Source: Legionella quinlivanii (GTDB lineage: Bacteria; Pseudomonadota; Gammaproteobacteria; Legionellales; Legionellaceae). From it: a stretch of DNA of 64,000 bases. This document shows, piece by piece, positions 36,303 through 45,763 of this stretch. The stretch covers positions 757,501 to 821,500 of the forward strand of contig NZ_UGOX01000001.1 of the NCBI RefSeq assembly GCF_900461555.1, in the 5' to 3' direction. The number at the start of each line of letters is the position of its first letter. Within the stretch, counting starts at the first letter, position 1. A program made the translations under genes and the position numbers. The notes beneath the pieces are model-generated. The model searched no databases and had not been told where the DNA came from. It was given only the letters and a program-made list of their open reading frames with translations.

Positions 36303-36522
36303 CCCTCTCCCCAACCCTCTCCCAGAGGGAGAGGGGGTTAATATGCTGTAATTGAGCAGACTTTCAACTACTACCCAAACTGCCCCCTCCTGGGAGAGGG
36401 GCATTATCATACTATCAAAGTTCTTAGCACGGAAGAGGGGGTTGATGTGCTGTAATTGAGCAGACTTTTCAATTAATACCCAAACTGCCCCCTCTCCCTT
36501 TGGGAGAGGGTTGGGGAGAGGG
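36303..36522. repeat. 220-bp element with perfect 21-bp terminal inverted repeats (CCCTCTCCCC type)
   Basis: The first 21 bases (36303-36323) are the exact reverse complement of the last 21 (36502-36522). Inside, a ~65-bp unit beginning near 36338 (TGCTGTAATTGAGCAGACTT) is directly repeated near 36441. No coding sequence is seen. It fills the gap between the DUF559 start and the emrB stop. The related CCCTCTCC core recurs in the long inverted repeat at 51431-51707. Confidence 0.7.
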
Positions 36523-36547
36523 GGCTTTTAATTTAAACTCCCAACTG

Positions 36548-38101
36548 CTAATGCGCACCCGCCGCTGCTGAAGCCGAAGCAGCGCCGCTAACCGGCCTGG
36601 TTAACCAGACTAATGGAATCAAGCACAGGAAAATGATGGAGGAAATCCAGAACACATCATTCAGACCTAGCATATCGGCCTGCGTGGAAAGGATTCGATT
36701 AAAAAGGGCATAGCGTTGTTCTTCATCAATAGGCAAAATGGTTTTCACCTGAGATAAAAATTCAATGAAGTTGGGAGTATAGGCCGTGGCATGCTCGTTG
36801 AGCTGTGAATGGTGCAGGATGGAACGGTTGTTCCAAACTGTGGTTGCGATGGATGTCCCGATTGCGCCGAAAAAAATCCGCACAAAGTTGGATACTCCAG
36901 CCGCTGCCGGAATTCGTTCCTGCGGCAATCCGGAAAGAATAATGACTGTCAATGGAATAAAAAACATCGCCATTGGAATTCCTTGCAGCAGGGTAGGGAT
37001 GACCAATGCCCAGGTATCCACATCCGTGGTATAGAAAGAACGCAGAAAAAAAACGAAGCTAAACAGAATAAAGGACAGGGTTACTACCCTGCGCGGATCG
37101 ATTTTAGGTAGAAACTTGCCTATCAGGGGGGCTAAAATCACTGCGAATACACCCAGCGGAGCCATTACCAGACCCGAATTCAATGAAGGATAGCCCAGAT
37201 CTTGCTGCATCCACTGCGGCAGTAAAACCAGGTTGCCAAAGAACACCCCGTAAGCGACACTGATGGCGATAGTGCCATTGCTAAAATTTCGCAGCGTGAA
37301 TAAACGTAAATCAATCACCGGATTGGGAATAGTTAGTTCCCAGACCAGAAAATAACAGAATGAAATGAAAGAGATTAACCCCAGACTTAAGATAACAGGC
37401 GAGTTAAACCAATCGAGATCTTTCCCTTTGTCCAGCATGATTTGCAAGGCTCCTACCCATATAATTAATAAAATCAGCCCTATTTTGTCAATAGGACTCT
37501 TTGTGGTCGGCGTTTCACGCTTGCGGTAAATGATCCAGGTAACGCCTGCGGCAAACAGGCCAATCGGAACGTTAATATTAAAAATCCATGACCAGCTGTA
37601 ACTGTCTGTAATCCAGCCGCCTAAACTGGGGCCGGCAATAGGGCCAACAGTCGCGGTCATGCCCCAAAGGGCTAAGGCAAATGAGCTTTTTTCTTTGGGA
37701 TAGGAGCTGAGCAAAATAGCCTGTGACAAAGGAATGAGCGGCCCCGCTACCAGTCCTTGCAGTACGCGGGCTGCTAACAGCATAGGCAGGGTTTCAGCAA
37801 ATCCGCATAAAAAGGAGGCGAATACGAATAGCAAAATGGCAACCACGAACAGGCGAATCTGACCAAAGCGCTGGGTTAACCAACCGGTGAGCGGGATGGA
37901 AATCGCATTGGCGGCCGCAAACAGGGTGATGACCCAGGTGCCTTCATCCACAGAAACGCCGAGGTCACCCGCTATGGTTGGAATGGCCACATTGGCAATC
38001 GAGGAGTCAAGAACAATCATAAAAGTAGCCAAAGCCACGGCAATGGTTGCTAAAACCAGCCGACCGCCTGACAGACACTTCATTCCTGATGGATTATTCA
38101 T
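36548..38101 (-). CDS. DHA2-family MFS drug efflux permease (EmrB-like)
   Basis: The 517-aa inner-membrane protein has 14 predicted helices and family motifs: VDEGTWVITLFAAANAISIP, GWLTQRFGQIRLF (motif A), the VLQGLVAGPLIPLSQ stretch (motif B) and the GPIAGPSLGGWI antiporter motif. It exports hydrophobic compounds with proton motive force. It overlaps the EmrA-like gene by 8 nt, with an outer-membrane factor gene upstream, giving a complete tripartite pump. The C-terminus is unusually alanine-rich (GAASASAAAGAH). Confidence 0.9.
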   Translation of the reverse strand: MNNPSGMKCLSGGRLVLATIAVALATFMIVLDSSIANVAIPTIAGDLGVSVDEGTWVITLFAAANAISIPLTGWLTQRFGQIRLFVVAILLFVFASFLCGFAETLPMLLAARVLQGLVAGPLIPLSQAILLSSYPKEKSSFALALWGMTATVGPIAGPSLGGWITDSYSWSWIFNINVPIGLFAAGVTWIIYRKRETPTTKSPIDKIGLILLIIWVGALQIMLDKGKDLDWFNSPVILSLGLISFISFCYFLVWELTIPNPVIDLRLFTLRNFSNGTIAISVAYGVFFGNLVLLPQWMQQDLGYPSLNSGLVMAPLGVFAVILAPLIGKFLPKIDPRRVVTLSFILFSFVFFLRSFYTTDVDTWALVIPTLLQGIPMAMFFIPLTVIILSGLPQERIPAAAGVSNFVRIFFGAIGTSIATTVWNNRSILHHSQLNEHATAYTPNFIEFLSQVKTILPIDEEQRYALFNRILSTQADMLGLNDVFWISSIIFLCLIPLVWLTRPVSGAASASAAAGAH

Positions 38102-39308
38102 TGGATTGACTTAAGTGATTAACAGGCTCGGTTTGGTTTGGTTTAACGATATTGTCCTGAATAATACGCCTGATTAATCGTTCAGCCCGTTTTTCCATAT
38201 TATCGAAGATTGGGGTTCTATAACTGGCTTTATAGACTTCCATTGGTTTGTCTTTTTGCTTATGAGTATCGATGGTCACCTCCATTGACAAGCCAATCAT
38301 TAAGGGATGAGTTCTGACTTCATCCGGGTTTAGAACTATGCGCACTGGCAAGCGCTGAACCACTTTAATCCAGTTTCCCGTGGCATTTTGTGCAGGCAAA
38401 AGAGCAAAGGCGCTTCCGGTTCCTGGTGAAAATCCGACCACGCGTCCATGATACACGACAGAGGAGCCGTAAATATCTGCTGTCACCGTCGCCGGTTGTC
38501 CAATGCGCACATCACGAAGTTGTTTTTCCTTAAAATTGGCATCAACCCAGATATCCTCAAGAGGTACAATTGCCATGAGCACCTGCCCTGGGGAAATACG
38601 CTCTCCAACCTGTACCGAGCGTTTTGAAATAATACCGCTTGCAGAAGCGCGAATACTGGTTCGCAGGTAGTCAAGATAGGCTTTTCTTAGTGTGGCTATC
38701 GCCTGCAGAACCTGGGGATGTTTTATTACTGTGGTATTTACAGTGAGGCTTCGGTTAGCTTCCCAATTTGCCTGGGCTGTTGTTAACGCGGCCTGGGCGG
38801 CAATATAATCTTCACGTGCATGGTTTAAATCTTCTTTTGAAACGCCGCCAAGCGATATCACTGCTTCGCGCCGCTTCAAATCCTTTTCTGCTTTCTGCAA
38901 ATCGGATTGCCGGGATTTAACGATCGCCTGCAGGCCATTGTCGCTAATATAAATCTGTTGTGTCTGGCGGAGAGTCAGGGCCAGATTGGCTTTGGCTGCC
39001 TGTAAGGCAAGCCAGGTATCGGTGGGGTCAAGTACAATGATGGGCTGATTGACTTTCACAAGCTCAGTGTTATCCACATTCACGTCCATGACGTTACCCG
39101 CGATCTGTGAAGTGACGGGAATGATGTTACCACTGACATAGGCATTATCGGTGTAAACAAAAAAGCGTAAATCGACCCACCAATAAATCAGGTAGACAAT
39201 TCCAAGCAGGACAAACAGGCCTGTCAGCCCAATGAGCAAGCGTCTCTGCCTGGCTTTTGCAGGAGGCACTGGATCAATATCAGATAACGGATTGTCGTTC
39301 TTATCCAT
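38094..39308 (-). CDS. EmrA-like periplasmic adaptor
   Basis: The 404-aa membrane-fusion protein has one N-terminal helix (LLIGLTGLFVLLGIVYLIYWW), a lipoyl half (GNIIPVTSQIAGNVMDVNVD), an alpha-hairpin (~100-205), the second lipoyl half (RASASGIISKRSVQVGERISPGQ; core SGIISKRSVQVGE) and a barrel domain with DIWVDANFKEKQL, a hallmark of EmrA proteins. It connects the EmrB-like permease to the outer-membrane factor. It overlaps both neighbours by 8 nt. The substrate is unknown. Confidence 0.9.
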   Translation of the reverse strand: MDKNDNPLSDIDPVPPAKARQRRLLIGLTGLFVLLGIVYLIYWWVDLRFFVYTDNAYVSGNIIPVTSQIAGNVMDVNVDNTELVKVNQPIIVLDPTDTWLALQAAKANLALTLRQTQQIYISDNGLQAIVKSRQSDLQKAEKDLKRREAVISLGGVSKEDLNHAREDYIAAQAALTTAQANWEANRSLTVNTTVIKHPQVLQAIATLRKAYLDYLRTSIRASASGIISKRSVQVGERISPGQVLMAIVPLEDIWVDANFKEKQLRDVRIGQPATVTADIYGSSVVYHGRVVGFSPGTGSAFALLPAQNATGNWIKVVQRLPVRIVLNPDEVRTHPLMIGLSMEVTIDTHKQKDKPMEVYKASYRTPIFDNMEKRAERLIRRIIQDNIVKPNQTEPVNHLSQSNE

Positions 39309-40800
39309 GTAACACCTTATTTAAATGACAATGAGGGGTAGCAGTGGTTCTTGGAGTGCTTAAATAACATTCATTGAATCCTCCCCCAAGGGCTTTGATC
39401 AGGGCAATTTGCAAATCGCGGCGCGTACGAGCCAATTGCAATCGCTGCTGTTGTTCCTGCAAATAACGGGTTTCCGTATCTAAGACAACCAGTTGCGAGG
39501 TTAGCCCTACGCTATACTGTTTACGGGAAAGAGTATAGGCTTTTTCTGCCGAAATTAATGCAAGCTGTTGTTCGTGGAGTTGTCTGTCAATATAGTTTAT
39601 GGAAGCCAATTGTTTGGCGACATCGCCAAATGCCTGATTTAAAGTATCGTTGTAATTAGCAATGGATTCATCGAGACTGGCGTATTGTTCGCGCAGCTCA
39701 GCGCGTAAAGCACCTGCATCAAAAACGGGCAGGCTGATTGCCGCTTGCACCAGAACCGCTTTACTGGCGTTACTGAATAACTTGTCCAATCCCAAGGACA
39801 GATAGCCATAATTGGCAAGCAAATTCACATCCGGATAAAATTTGGCCTTGACATGCTTTACCCCGTATAAGGCGGCCTCTGCCTGCCAGCGTGCTGCTAC
39901 AATATCTGGCCTTCTGCCAAGCAATCCCAGCGGTAAATTGTTGGGAAGCTTCGGGGCAATTGTGGCTTTTAATTGAGGACGGGTAATGCTTAAACCGCGA
40001 TCCGGGCCTGCTCCCAGCAGAATGCCCAATTGCTGCTGTGTAATCAGTAACTGGCCTTCAACATTCACCAGCAGCGTTCTGGCTGTTGCTTCCTGGGTTT
40101 GCGCCTGAAAGAGCTGGGTATCGGTATCCAGGCCATTATCAACTCGCCTGCGGGTGACTGCCGTTAAGGATTTTCGTTGCTGCACGGTACGGAGCAGCAC
40201 ATCCCTCAATGCAAATTCGTAAGCGAGCTCATTATAAGTGGTTGCCACCGACGTGGCGATCATCAGGCGGGAGGCTTGCAGGGCGGCTTCGCTGGCTTTT
40301 TCCTGAGACAAGGCTTGCGAGAGCAGTGAAAGATTTTTGCCCCAGAAATCCAAATCATAGGAGAAGTTGAATTGCACTTGCCCCTGACTAAACCATCTGC
40401 CGCCAAACGGTGGAGGAAAATAGCTGTTGGCGCTGAAGCGTTCAAGGGCGGGAACTCCAAGAAAGTCCACATGGGGTAACAGGCTTGAGTTCTGGCCTGA
40501 AACTAAAGCACGTGCCTTATCCAGCCGAGCTCCCGCCGCCTGAATCTGAGGATTGTCTCTCAAGGCTTCATCAATTAATGACAGCAGCTGTGGGTCGCCA
40601 AACTGCCTGGCCCAACATAAGTCAGGCCATGGGCCATTTTTTTCAGGCAGTGATTTTTTTGTTTGAAATGCGGCAGGGGTGGCCAGTATCTGCTTGTTAT
40701 GAATTCCTGAATAGTTGACGCAGCCTGACATTATTAACGGTATGAGCAGAAGCAATAACGACATAGAAGTGTTAAACAAATTCTTTCTGATGCACAGCAT
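39301..40800 (-). CDS. NodT-type outer-membrane efflux lipoprotein
   Basis: The 499-aa protein is an outer-membrane factor of the RND/MFS efflux type. The N-terminal LIPLIMSGC is a lipobox, so it should be a lipoprotein. Two TolC repeats are visible, with typical phrases DPQLLSLIDEALRDNPQIQAA (core ALRDNPQIQAA), FDLDFWGKNLSLL, GRRPDIVAARWQAEAALYGVK and FGDVAKQLASI. It is the first gene of the emr-like operon. AGGAG lies about 12 nt before the start, a little far; an internal ATG at 40764 just before the hydrophobic part of the signal is an alternative. Confidence 0.9.
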   Translation of the reverse strand: MLCIRKNLFNTSMSLLLLLIPLIMSGCVNYSGIHNKQILATPAAFQTKKSLPEKNGPWPDLCWARQFGDPQLLSLIDEALRDNPQIQAAGARLDKARALVSGQNSSLLPHVDFLGVPALERFSANSYFPPPFGGRWFSQGQVQFNFSYDLDFWGKNLSLLSQALSQEKASEAALQASRLMIATSVATTYNELAYEFALRDVLLRTVQQRKSLTAVTRRRVDNGLDTDTQLFQAQTQEATARTLLVNVEGQLLITQQQLGILLGAGPDRGLSITRPQLKATIAPKLPNNLPLGLLGRRPDIVAARWQAEAALYGVKHVKAKFYPDVNLLANYGYLSLGLDKLFSNASKAVLVQAAISLPVFDAGALRAELREQYASLDESIANYNDTLNQAFGDVAKQLASINYIDRQLHEQQLALISAEKAYTLSRKQYSVGLTSQLVVLDTETRYLQEQQQRLQLARTRRDLQIALIKALGGGFNECYLSTPRTTATPHCHLNKVLHG

Positions 40801-40933
40801 ATTGTTTAATCACTCCTGTGAGGCGGCTGGTCAATTGGGATTAAGCTAAGAAGCTCATTGTATTTAAAAGCAAATTTATTTTAAAGCCTTACAGGGTAAA
40901 CCGCAGCTAAATTTTGAATATTAAGCCTACGTG

Positions 40934-41104
40934 GGTATTGGTTGTTTTAACCCATCCATAGGTAATTTATCCTTTAATTTTTCCAGCATTTTTAATCGAG
41001 CTGGCATTAATATCTTATTTTTGGTATCGGTTGTTTTAACTCATCCATCGGTAATTGATCCTTCAATTTTTCCAGCATTTTTAAGGAGTTGGTTTTAATA
41101 TCTT
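40934..41104 (-). repeat. Tandem duplication of the 3' end of the ankyrin/coiled-coil gene
   Basis: The coding copy at 41023-41104 and a non-coding copy at 40934-41016 align with about 80% identity and an 89-bp period. The downstream copy still reads MLEKLKDKLPMDGLKQPIPT in one frame, against MLEKLKDQLPMDELKQPIPK in the gene. The final residues and the stop codon of the gene come from the beginning of the second copy. Confidence 0.8.
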
Positions 41105-44100
41105 CTTTATGGGCGAAGAAAGTACCGTAATAGCCGTTTTCTGACTTTGCTTTCACGATCAATGCCGGAATTCCGAATAATAGGGTTGCAAAAACACCTG
41201 CAATCCGACGCCAGAAAAGAGAATGGTTATGCCAGCCTCGATGCTCGGCTAACAGCGGTTTTGAGTCTTTAATCGCTTTATTACATTTCAATTTAAACTG
41301 TTCAAAAGAAGTGATATTGATCTCATTTTGAGGATTAAGAAACTCATCTTTCGCATCTCTCAGCTCGCGCACTAGCTTCATGGTGCAGCGGCTATAATCA
41401 ATATCTTTCGATGTTCTCTCCATATTTTTTCTAATTTCTGAGGTAAAGTCTTTTAACGCTCTATCAAAGGTAGCCATGTGCACTAATATTTGTCTTCGCA
41501 ATCCCATTTGCTGTTGCTGTCTTTCTAACGCTTTTCGTCTCTCCTCTTCCCGTATTCTCGCCTGTTCCTCTCGTGCTCTCTCCTGTTCCTCTCGTATTCT
41601 TGCTTCTCGCTCCTGCTGTTCCCGCAGCTCAGCTTGTCGTCTTTCTTCTGCACGCTGCGCTCTCGCATTGAGAACTCGTTGTTCGATGGGATGCTGTTGC
41701 TGTAGCTGGCGCTCCTCTTCGAGCTGTTGCTGGCGCTCTTGTGCCAGCTGTATCAGACGTTCACGAGCAAGTCGTTCCTGACGCTCACGTTCCTCTTGCT
41801 CCAGACGCAGGCGTTCAAGTTCTGCCGCCTGGCGTTCGCGCTCCAATTGCTCCTGACGCTCTCTTTCCAATTCCTCGCTAAGCTCATTAATGCTGGTGAT
41901 AATCGTTTCATCCAGGCTGGCATTTAAGTCTGGGTGGTTATCCCGAATAAGATTAATTAATCGCAAATCCCTGCCTTCAACAGCACGCTTGATATGCTCT
42001 ATAGTGAATCGGTCTTTATAAGACGGATTGCTTCTGAAATTCTCTTCCATGCGTGAGTAATAATTATCGAATAATGCCAGTATGTCTGTTCCTGATTGAT
42101 GCAATTCGTTCAGTTTCGCTTCTGTCCATTGTCTGGCGCTTCTTCCATTCAATGCAACATAAGATGGGTGGGTTGTGGGTAAACTTGTTTTCGCATGAAT
42201 ATCGGCTCCTGCGTCCATTAAATAGTTTACAATCTCTGTTTTGCCGTAAATACAAGCGAAGGTAAGGGATGGGTAAGCATTTACGCCACGAAATTCAATC
42301 AAATCAGGTCGATGGGACACAATAAAGTCGACAAGGCCTAAATGTCCTATTTGAATAGATTTGAGCAAAAGATTGCCATGTAAAAGATTAATTAACTCGG
42401 GCTTATTCAGTTTTTGTATAAGCAAGTCTAAAAGCTCAGTGTCTTTAGCATCTAGCGCTCTTTGAAGTTGCCGGATGATTATCAGGTCCATATAGGGATC
42501 ATTAATATTTAGAAATTGATTAATTACTTCTATAGGGCGAGGTCTTTGATTCAGTGCAAGCTTAAAGTGCGCCAGATTTAAAGGGGTATTTATAATGATA
42601 TACTGGGCACATTGCAGGAAGCCCTTTTCAACCATCTTTGGAAACAAGCCTGAGCGTTGATCGGGAGTCAAATCCATCCAGTTCTGGTCAAGGTACTCAA
42701 ATATTAAAGCTTCCTCAGCACCAGATATTTTTAAAAGATCCTCGATTAAAGACAGGATCGCTTCTTGTTGACGAAGTGTTTCGAGATTATTATAAAAAAT
42801 CTCAAAATGCTCTTCTGAAGCTTTTTTCTGTGCCTGCGGGGTATTGATATTACCTGCTTCAGTAATGGAACTTGTACTCCAGCAAAGGCGGCCCCCCATG
42901 ACAAAATAATGCGAGTTTTCCGGTTGTTGCGGCATGCAGGCGGTGCGCAATTCGTCATAATGGTCGGAGTGAATGTGATAGAGCGCAATCTTATGGGTTG
43001 CATCAATGATTGAGTCCCATTGGCTTGCTGAGAGAGGGAGCTCAGGAATTTCAGCCGACGTTTTACCTTCACATAAGGCTTCAACCAATGCGCTCAGATT
43101 CTCTTGAGTGCGTATTAAAGTAAGAAATTGTTTAGCCTGTTCTTTATCCTGTAAATGCAATTGAACGGTACACAAATAGAGAAACGTTTGCAAAATGAAT
43201 AATTGATAAGTGGAGGTTCTTGATTTACTGGTTTCGTACCCAGGGTGCTCCTTGCTATATTGTTCAAAACAACGCTGAAAAAGATTTAAAAAATTAGTAA
43301 CCGGCTGCTCAGCTATTTTAATAAAATCTTTTAATAGAGCATAAGTTGTCAAGTCGACATTCTCGAGATCCCATTCGTCAGCGGGATAATCCTCTTGTGG
43401 GTATCCAATGTTAAAATTTTCCGTCAAGACAGCAAAGTCAATTTCCTCTGGTACTATCCCGGTATTTTTTTCAAGGATTAGTGAGTAGACGCCCTGGAGG
43501 AACGCCTGGGTGCTGCTTGAAATTTCTGAGAGGTTATGGGTAATTTCCGGGGGATTATGGGGAGCGGTATAAAGGCGAACAGCCTGGGAAACCACCGTTT
43601 TCACAGGGTCGCCCTTGACGAGGGAAATATTAGCGAGGCGCTCAGAAATGACATTGGAAGTTAAAATCTTTTCCAGGCTGTTGGCAGTGGGATTAATCAG
43701 GGCCATGATATTAGGCAGGTCAAAATACCTGGCACTGTCAGGGTTTTGCTTAACAACAAATTCGCCCTTGGATACAAAATGTGTTTGTCCAAGCAGCAGG
43801 TCTCTTTCCATGTTTTCGAAGCCAGGATTAGCTCCACTGAATGTCAGGGCTTTTTCTTTTGCTTCTTTCAGGCTGGCTTCAATAAGATCAAGATAGGCAA
43901 GCTCATTTCTTTTCCCTTCTTGCCTAAGCCTTTCTTTGAGTGGCTGTAATTCATCAATCAGTTTTTTACATTGCTCTTCAAACGAAAGCTCCCCAATGCG
44001 AGTACCTTTTTCTGCATCGATCGGACCATGAAAAAAGGTTTTGCGTTCTATATCGGATTGGCAGGTATTATCTCCAAACAGGTGAAGCGCAACCGGATTG

Positions 44101-44231
44101 TCATTTTCACCGGTGAAGTTTTCTGAAATCTGAGCCGATCCCGTTACTGGAACGATAATTGAAAGTTTTCCCATTGAATCAAAGTGAACAAAATCGTATT
44201 TTTTGACTAATTGAAGTAATTCAGCTTTCAT
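41007..44231 (-). CDS. Large ankyrin-repeat/coiled-coil protein, candidate Dot/Icm effector
   Basis: This is a 1074-aa protein without signal peptide. The first ~600 residues are helical and unrecognised. Residues ~630-730 hold ankyrin-type repeats (SIQIGHLGLVDFIVSHRPDL; TFACIYGKTEIVNYLMDAGA followed by DIHAK). Residues ~790-920 are a very regular E/R/Q-rich coiled coil (ERERQEQLERERQAAELERL and on). The end has a hydrophobic hairpin (GVFATLLFGIPALIVKA) followed by NGYYGTFF, a tail also seen in the 20066 protein. Such layouts are typical of Legionella effectors that act on host membranes; translocation is inferred. The 3' end is duplicated just downstream. It is a monocistronic gene. Confidence 0.75.
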   Translation of the reverse strand: MKAELLQLVKKYDFVHFDSMGKLSIIVPVTGSAQISENFTGENDNPVALHLFGDNTCQSDIERKTFFHGPIDAEKGTRIGELSFEEQCKKLIDELQPLKERLRQEGKRNELAYLDLIEASLKEAKEKALTFSGANPGFENMERDLLLGQTHFVSKGEFVVKQNPDSARYFDLPNIMALINPTANSLEKILTSNVISERLANISLVKGDPVKTVVSQAVRLYTAPHNPPEITHNLSEISSSTQAFLQGVYSLILEKNTGIVPEEIDFAVLTENFNIGYPQEDYPADEWDLENVDLTTYALLKDFIKIAEQPVTNFLNLFQRCFEQYSKEHPGYETSKSRTSTYQLFILQTFLYLCTVQLHLQDKEQAKQFLTLIRTQENLSALVEALCEGKTSAEIPELPLSASQWDSIIDATHKIALYHIHSDHYDELRTACMPQQPENSHYFVMGGRLCWSTSSITEAGNINTPQAQKKASEEHFEIFYNNLETLRQQEAILSLIEDLLKISGAEEALIFEYLDQNWMDLTPDQRSGLFPKMVEKGFLQCAQYIIINTPLNLAHFKLALNQRPRPIEVINQFLNINDPYMDLIIIRQLQRALDAKDTELLDLLIQKLNKPELINLLHGNLLLKSIQIGHLGLVDFIVSHRPDLIEFRGVNAYPSLTFACIYGKTEIVNYLMDAGADIHAKTSLPTTHPSYVALNGRSARQWTEAKLNELHQSGTDILALFDNYYSRMEENFRSNPSYKDRFTIEHIKRAVEGRDLRLINLIRDNHPDLNASLDETIITSINELSEELERERQEQLERERQAAELERLRLEQEERERQERLARERLIQLAQERQQQLEEERQLQQQHPIEQRVLNARAQRAEERRQAELREQQEREARIREEQERAREEQARIREEERRKALERQQQQMGLRRQILVHMATFDRALKDFTSEIRKNMERTSKDIDYSRCTMKLVRELRDAKDEFLNPQNEINITSFEQFKLKCNKAIKDSKPLLAEHRGWHNHSLFWRRIAGVFATLLFGIPALIVKAKSENGYYGTFFAHKEDIKTNSLKMLEKLKDQLPMDELKQPIPKIRY

Positions 44232-44440
44232 AACGTCTCACTGATAAATGAACTGCTGCTATAATACCACTATTTGGGCACGGTGTACAATAATTAATCT
44301 GTTTGTCGTTTGGATTTATTGTATGAAGACACAGTCAGGCTGAAACCTATCCATGATTTAGCACGGTGGCATGCTGGAGATAGATTCCAGCCTGAGCGGG
44401 AAGGCCGTTGCGTGAATGGAAATAGGTATACAAAAGGCTG

Positions 44441-44522
44441 TCTTTGCGAGCGTTAGCGAAGCAATCCAGATCATAATCCTGCTCAAGGTTTGATCTGGAT
44501 TGCTTCACTTCGTTCGCAAAGA
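44441..44522. repeat. Inverted repeat of the TTTGCGAGC/GAAGCAATCCA family
   Basis: The arms are TCTTTGCGAGCGTTAGCGAA... (44441-44473) and its near reverse complement ending CGTTCGCAAAGA (44491-44522). It may act as a terminator between the serA operon end and the ankyrin gene promoter. The rest of the gap 44232-44580 shows no gene. Confidence 0.7.
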
Positions 44523-44580
44523 CGACAGTTTGGGAATCTCGGGGTGTTAAGGGGTGTTAATAGGCTGCGACAAATAACCG

Positions 44581-45762
44581 TCATATGATTCGGACTTTTA
44601 TCACATCCTCAATCGCCTGAATTTTAGTGTGGAGAGGGCGGTCTTCGCAATTCTGACAGGATACATCGATAAGATTGACCGCTATCTCTCCCATTGACGT
44701 ATTAACCATCTGTTCAATGTTATAGCCGTCGGTTGACAGTACATTGGTGACTTCGGCAATAATCCCCTTAATATTTCGATTGATGATTAAGATGCGTTGT
44801 ATCCCGGTTTGTCCCAGTGAAGGCATGACAGTTGGAGGAAAATTGACGGCATTTTCAATAATGCCCTGCTCAAGATAATGTGTCACGCTTTGAACCACCA
44901 TGCTGGCGGAGTTTTCCTCCGCTTCTACGGTACTTGCTCCCAGATGGGGAAAGCAAAGCACTCGGGGATGATTTGCCAGTTCTACGGTGGGAAAGTCAGT
45001 GACATAACTCATTAATAAATCATCATTCAATTGCTTAAGAATCGCTTGTTCACAAACCACTTTTTCCCGGGAAAAATTCATTAGCATGGCGCTCTTTTTA
45101 AAAAGATGAATATTGCTTTCATTGATTAGATAGGTTGTATTACTCATTAATGGCACATGCAAGGTCACGATATCCGCAGCACCTAGCAATTCGGGCAAAC
45201 TTCTGACGATACCCACTCCGGGCATTAAAGCAAGTGCATTATTCACGGTAATAAAGGGATCGTAGGCGATGACTTTCATCCCTAAAGCAAGGGCTGCATT
45301 AGCGACTTTAACCCCAATATTGCCTAAGCCTACTACGCCCAGCGCTTTTCCGTAGATTTCCCGACCGACAAACTGCTTTTTGCGCGATTCAATTTCCTGA
45401 TGCATATCGCTTTGCCGGTCATTCGCCAGGCTGCTTAAAAAGGAGTGGCTTTGCTCGAGATTTCGATAGCTGATTAAGAGGGCGGCGAGTACCAATTCCT
45501 TGACCGCGTTTGAATTGGCGCCTGGAGCGAAAAATACCGGGATCCCAAGTTTGGTCAGCTTGTCTACAGGAATGTTATCAGTGCCTATTCCAGCCCGTCC
45601 GACCGCCTTTAACTGCTCGGAAAATTGATAATCATGCAATTTACTGGAACGCACCAGCATCGCATCCGGATTGTTAAAATCCTTTCCCAGTTCGTAGCGT
45701 TCCTTGTTAAACAATTCCAGCCCCTTTGAAGAGATGTTATCGATAATTTGAATGCTATACAT
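44581..45762 (-). CDS. serA: D-3-phosphoglycerate dehydrogenase with ACT domain
   Basis: The 393-aa enzyme starts serine synthesis by oxidising 3-phosphoglycerate with NAD+. It has the N-terminal half of the substrate domain, GRAGIGTDNIP, the NAD fold GVVGLGNIGVKVA, catalytic arginine in NFSREKVV, histidine in CFPHLGASTVEAEE, and a C-terminal ACT domain (~320-393; IIAEVTNVLSTDGYNIEQM) for serine feedback. The usual DVFxxEP is shortened to TDFPTVEL. Length matches the short ACT-type SerA. It is the last gene of the serC-serB-serA operon, 1 nt behind serB. Confidence 0.92.
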   Translation of the reverse strand: MYSIQIIDNISSKGLELFNKERYELGKDFNNPDAMLVRSSKLHDYQFSEQLKAVGRAGIGTDNIPVDKLTKLGIPVFFAPGANSNAVKELVLAALLISYRNLEQSHSFLSSLANDRQSDMHQEIESRKKQFVGREIYGKALGVVGLGNIGVKVANAALALGMKVIAYDPFITVNNALALMPGVGIVRSLPELLGAADIVTLHVPLMSNTTYLINESNIHLFKKSAMLMNFSREKVVCEQAILKQLNDDLLMSYVTDFPTVELANHPRVLCFPHLGASTVEAEENSASMVVQSVTHYLEQGIIENAVNFPPTVMPSLGQTGIQRILIINRNIKGIIAEVTNVLSTDGYNIEQMVNTSMGEIAVNLIDVSCQNCEDRPLHTKIQAIEDVIKVRII

Positions 45763-45763
45763 A

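Noticed and set aside
36338..36510. CRISPR-like direct repeats
   Set aside because: Only two units of ~65 bp lying inside a larger inverted repeat; no spacers of constant length and no cas genes.
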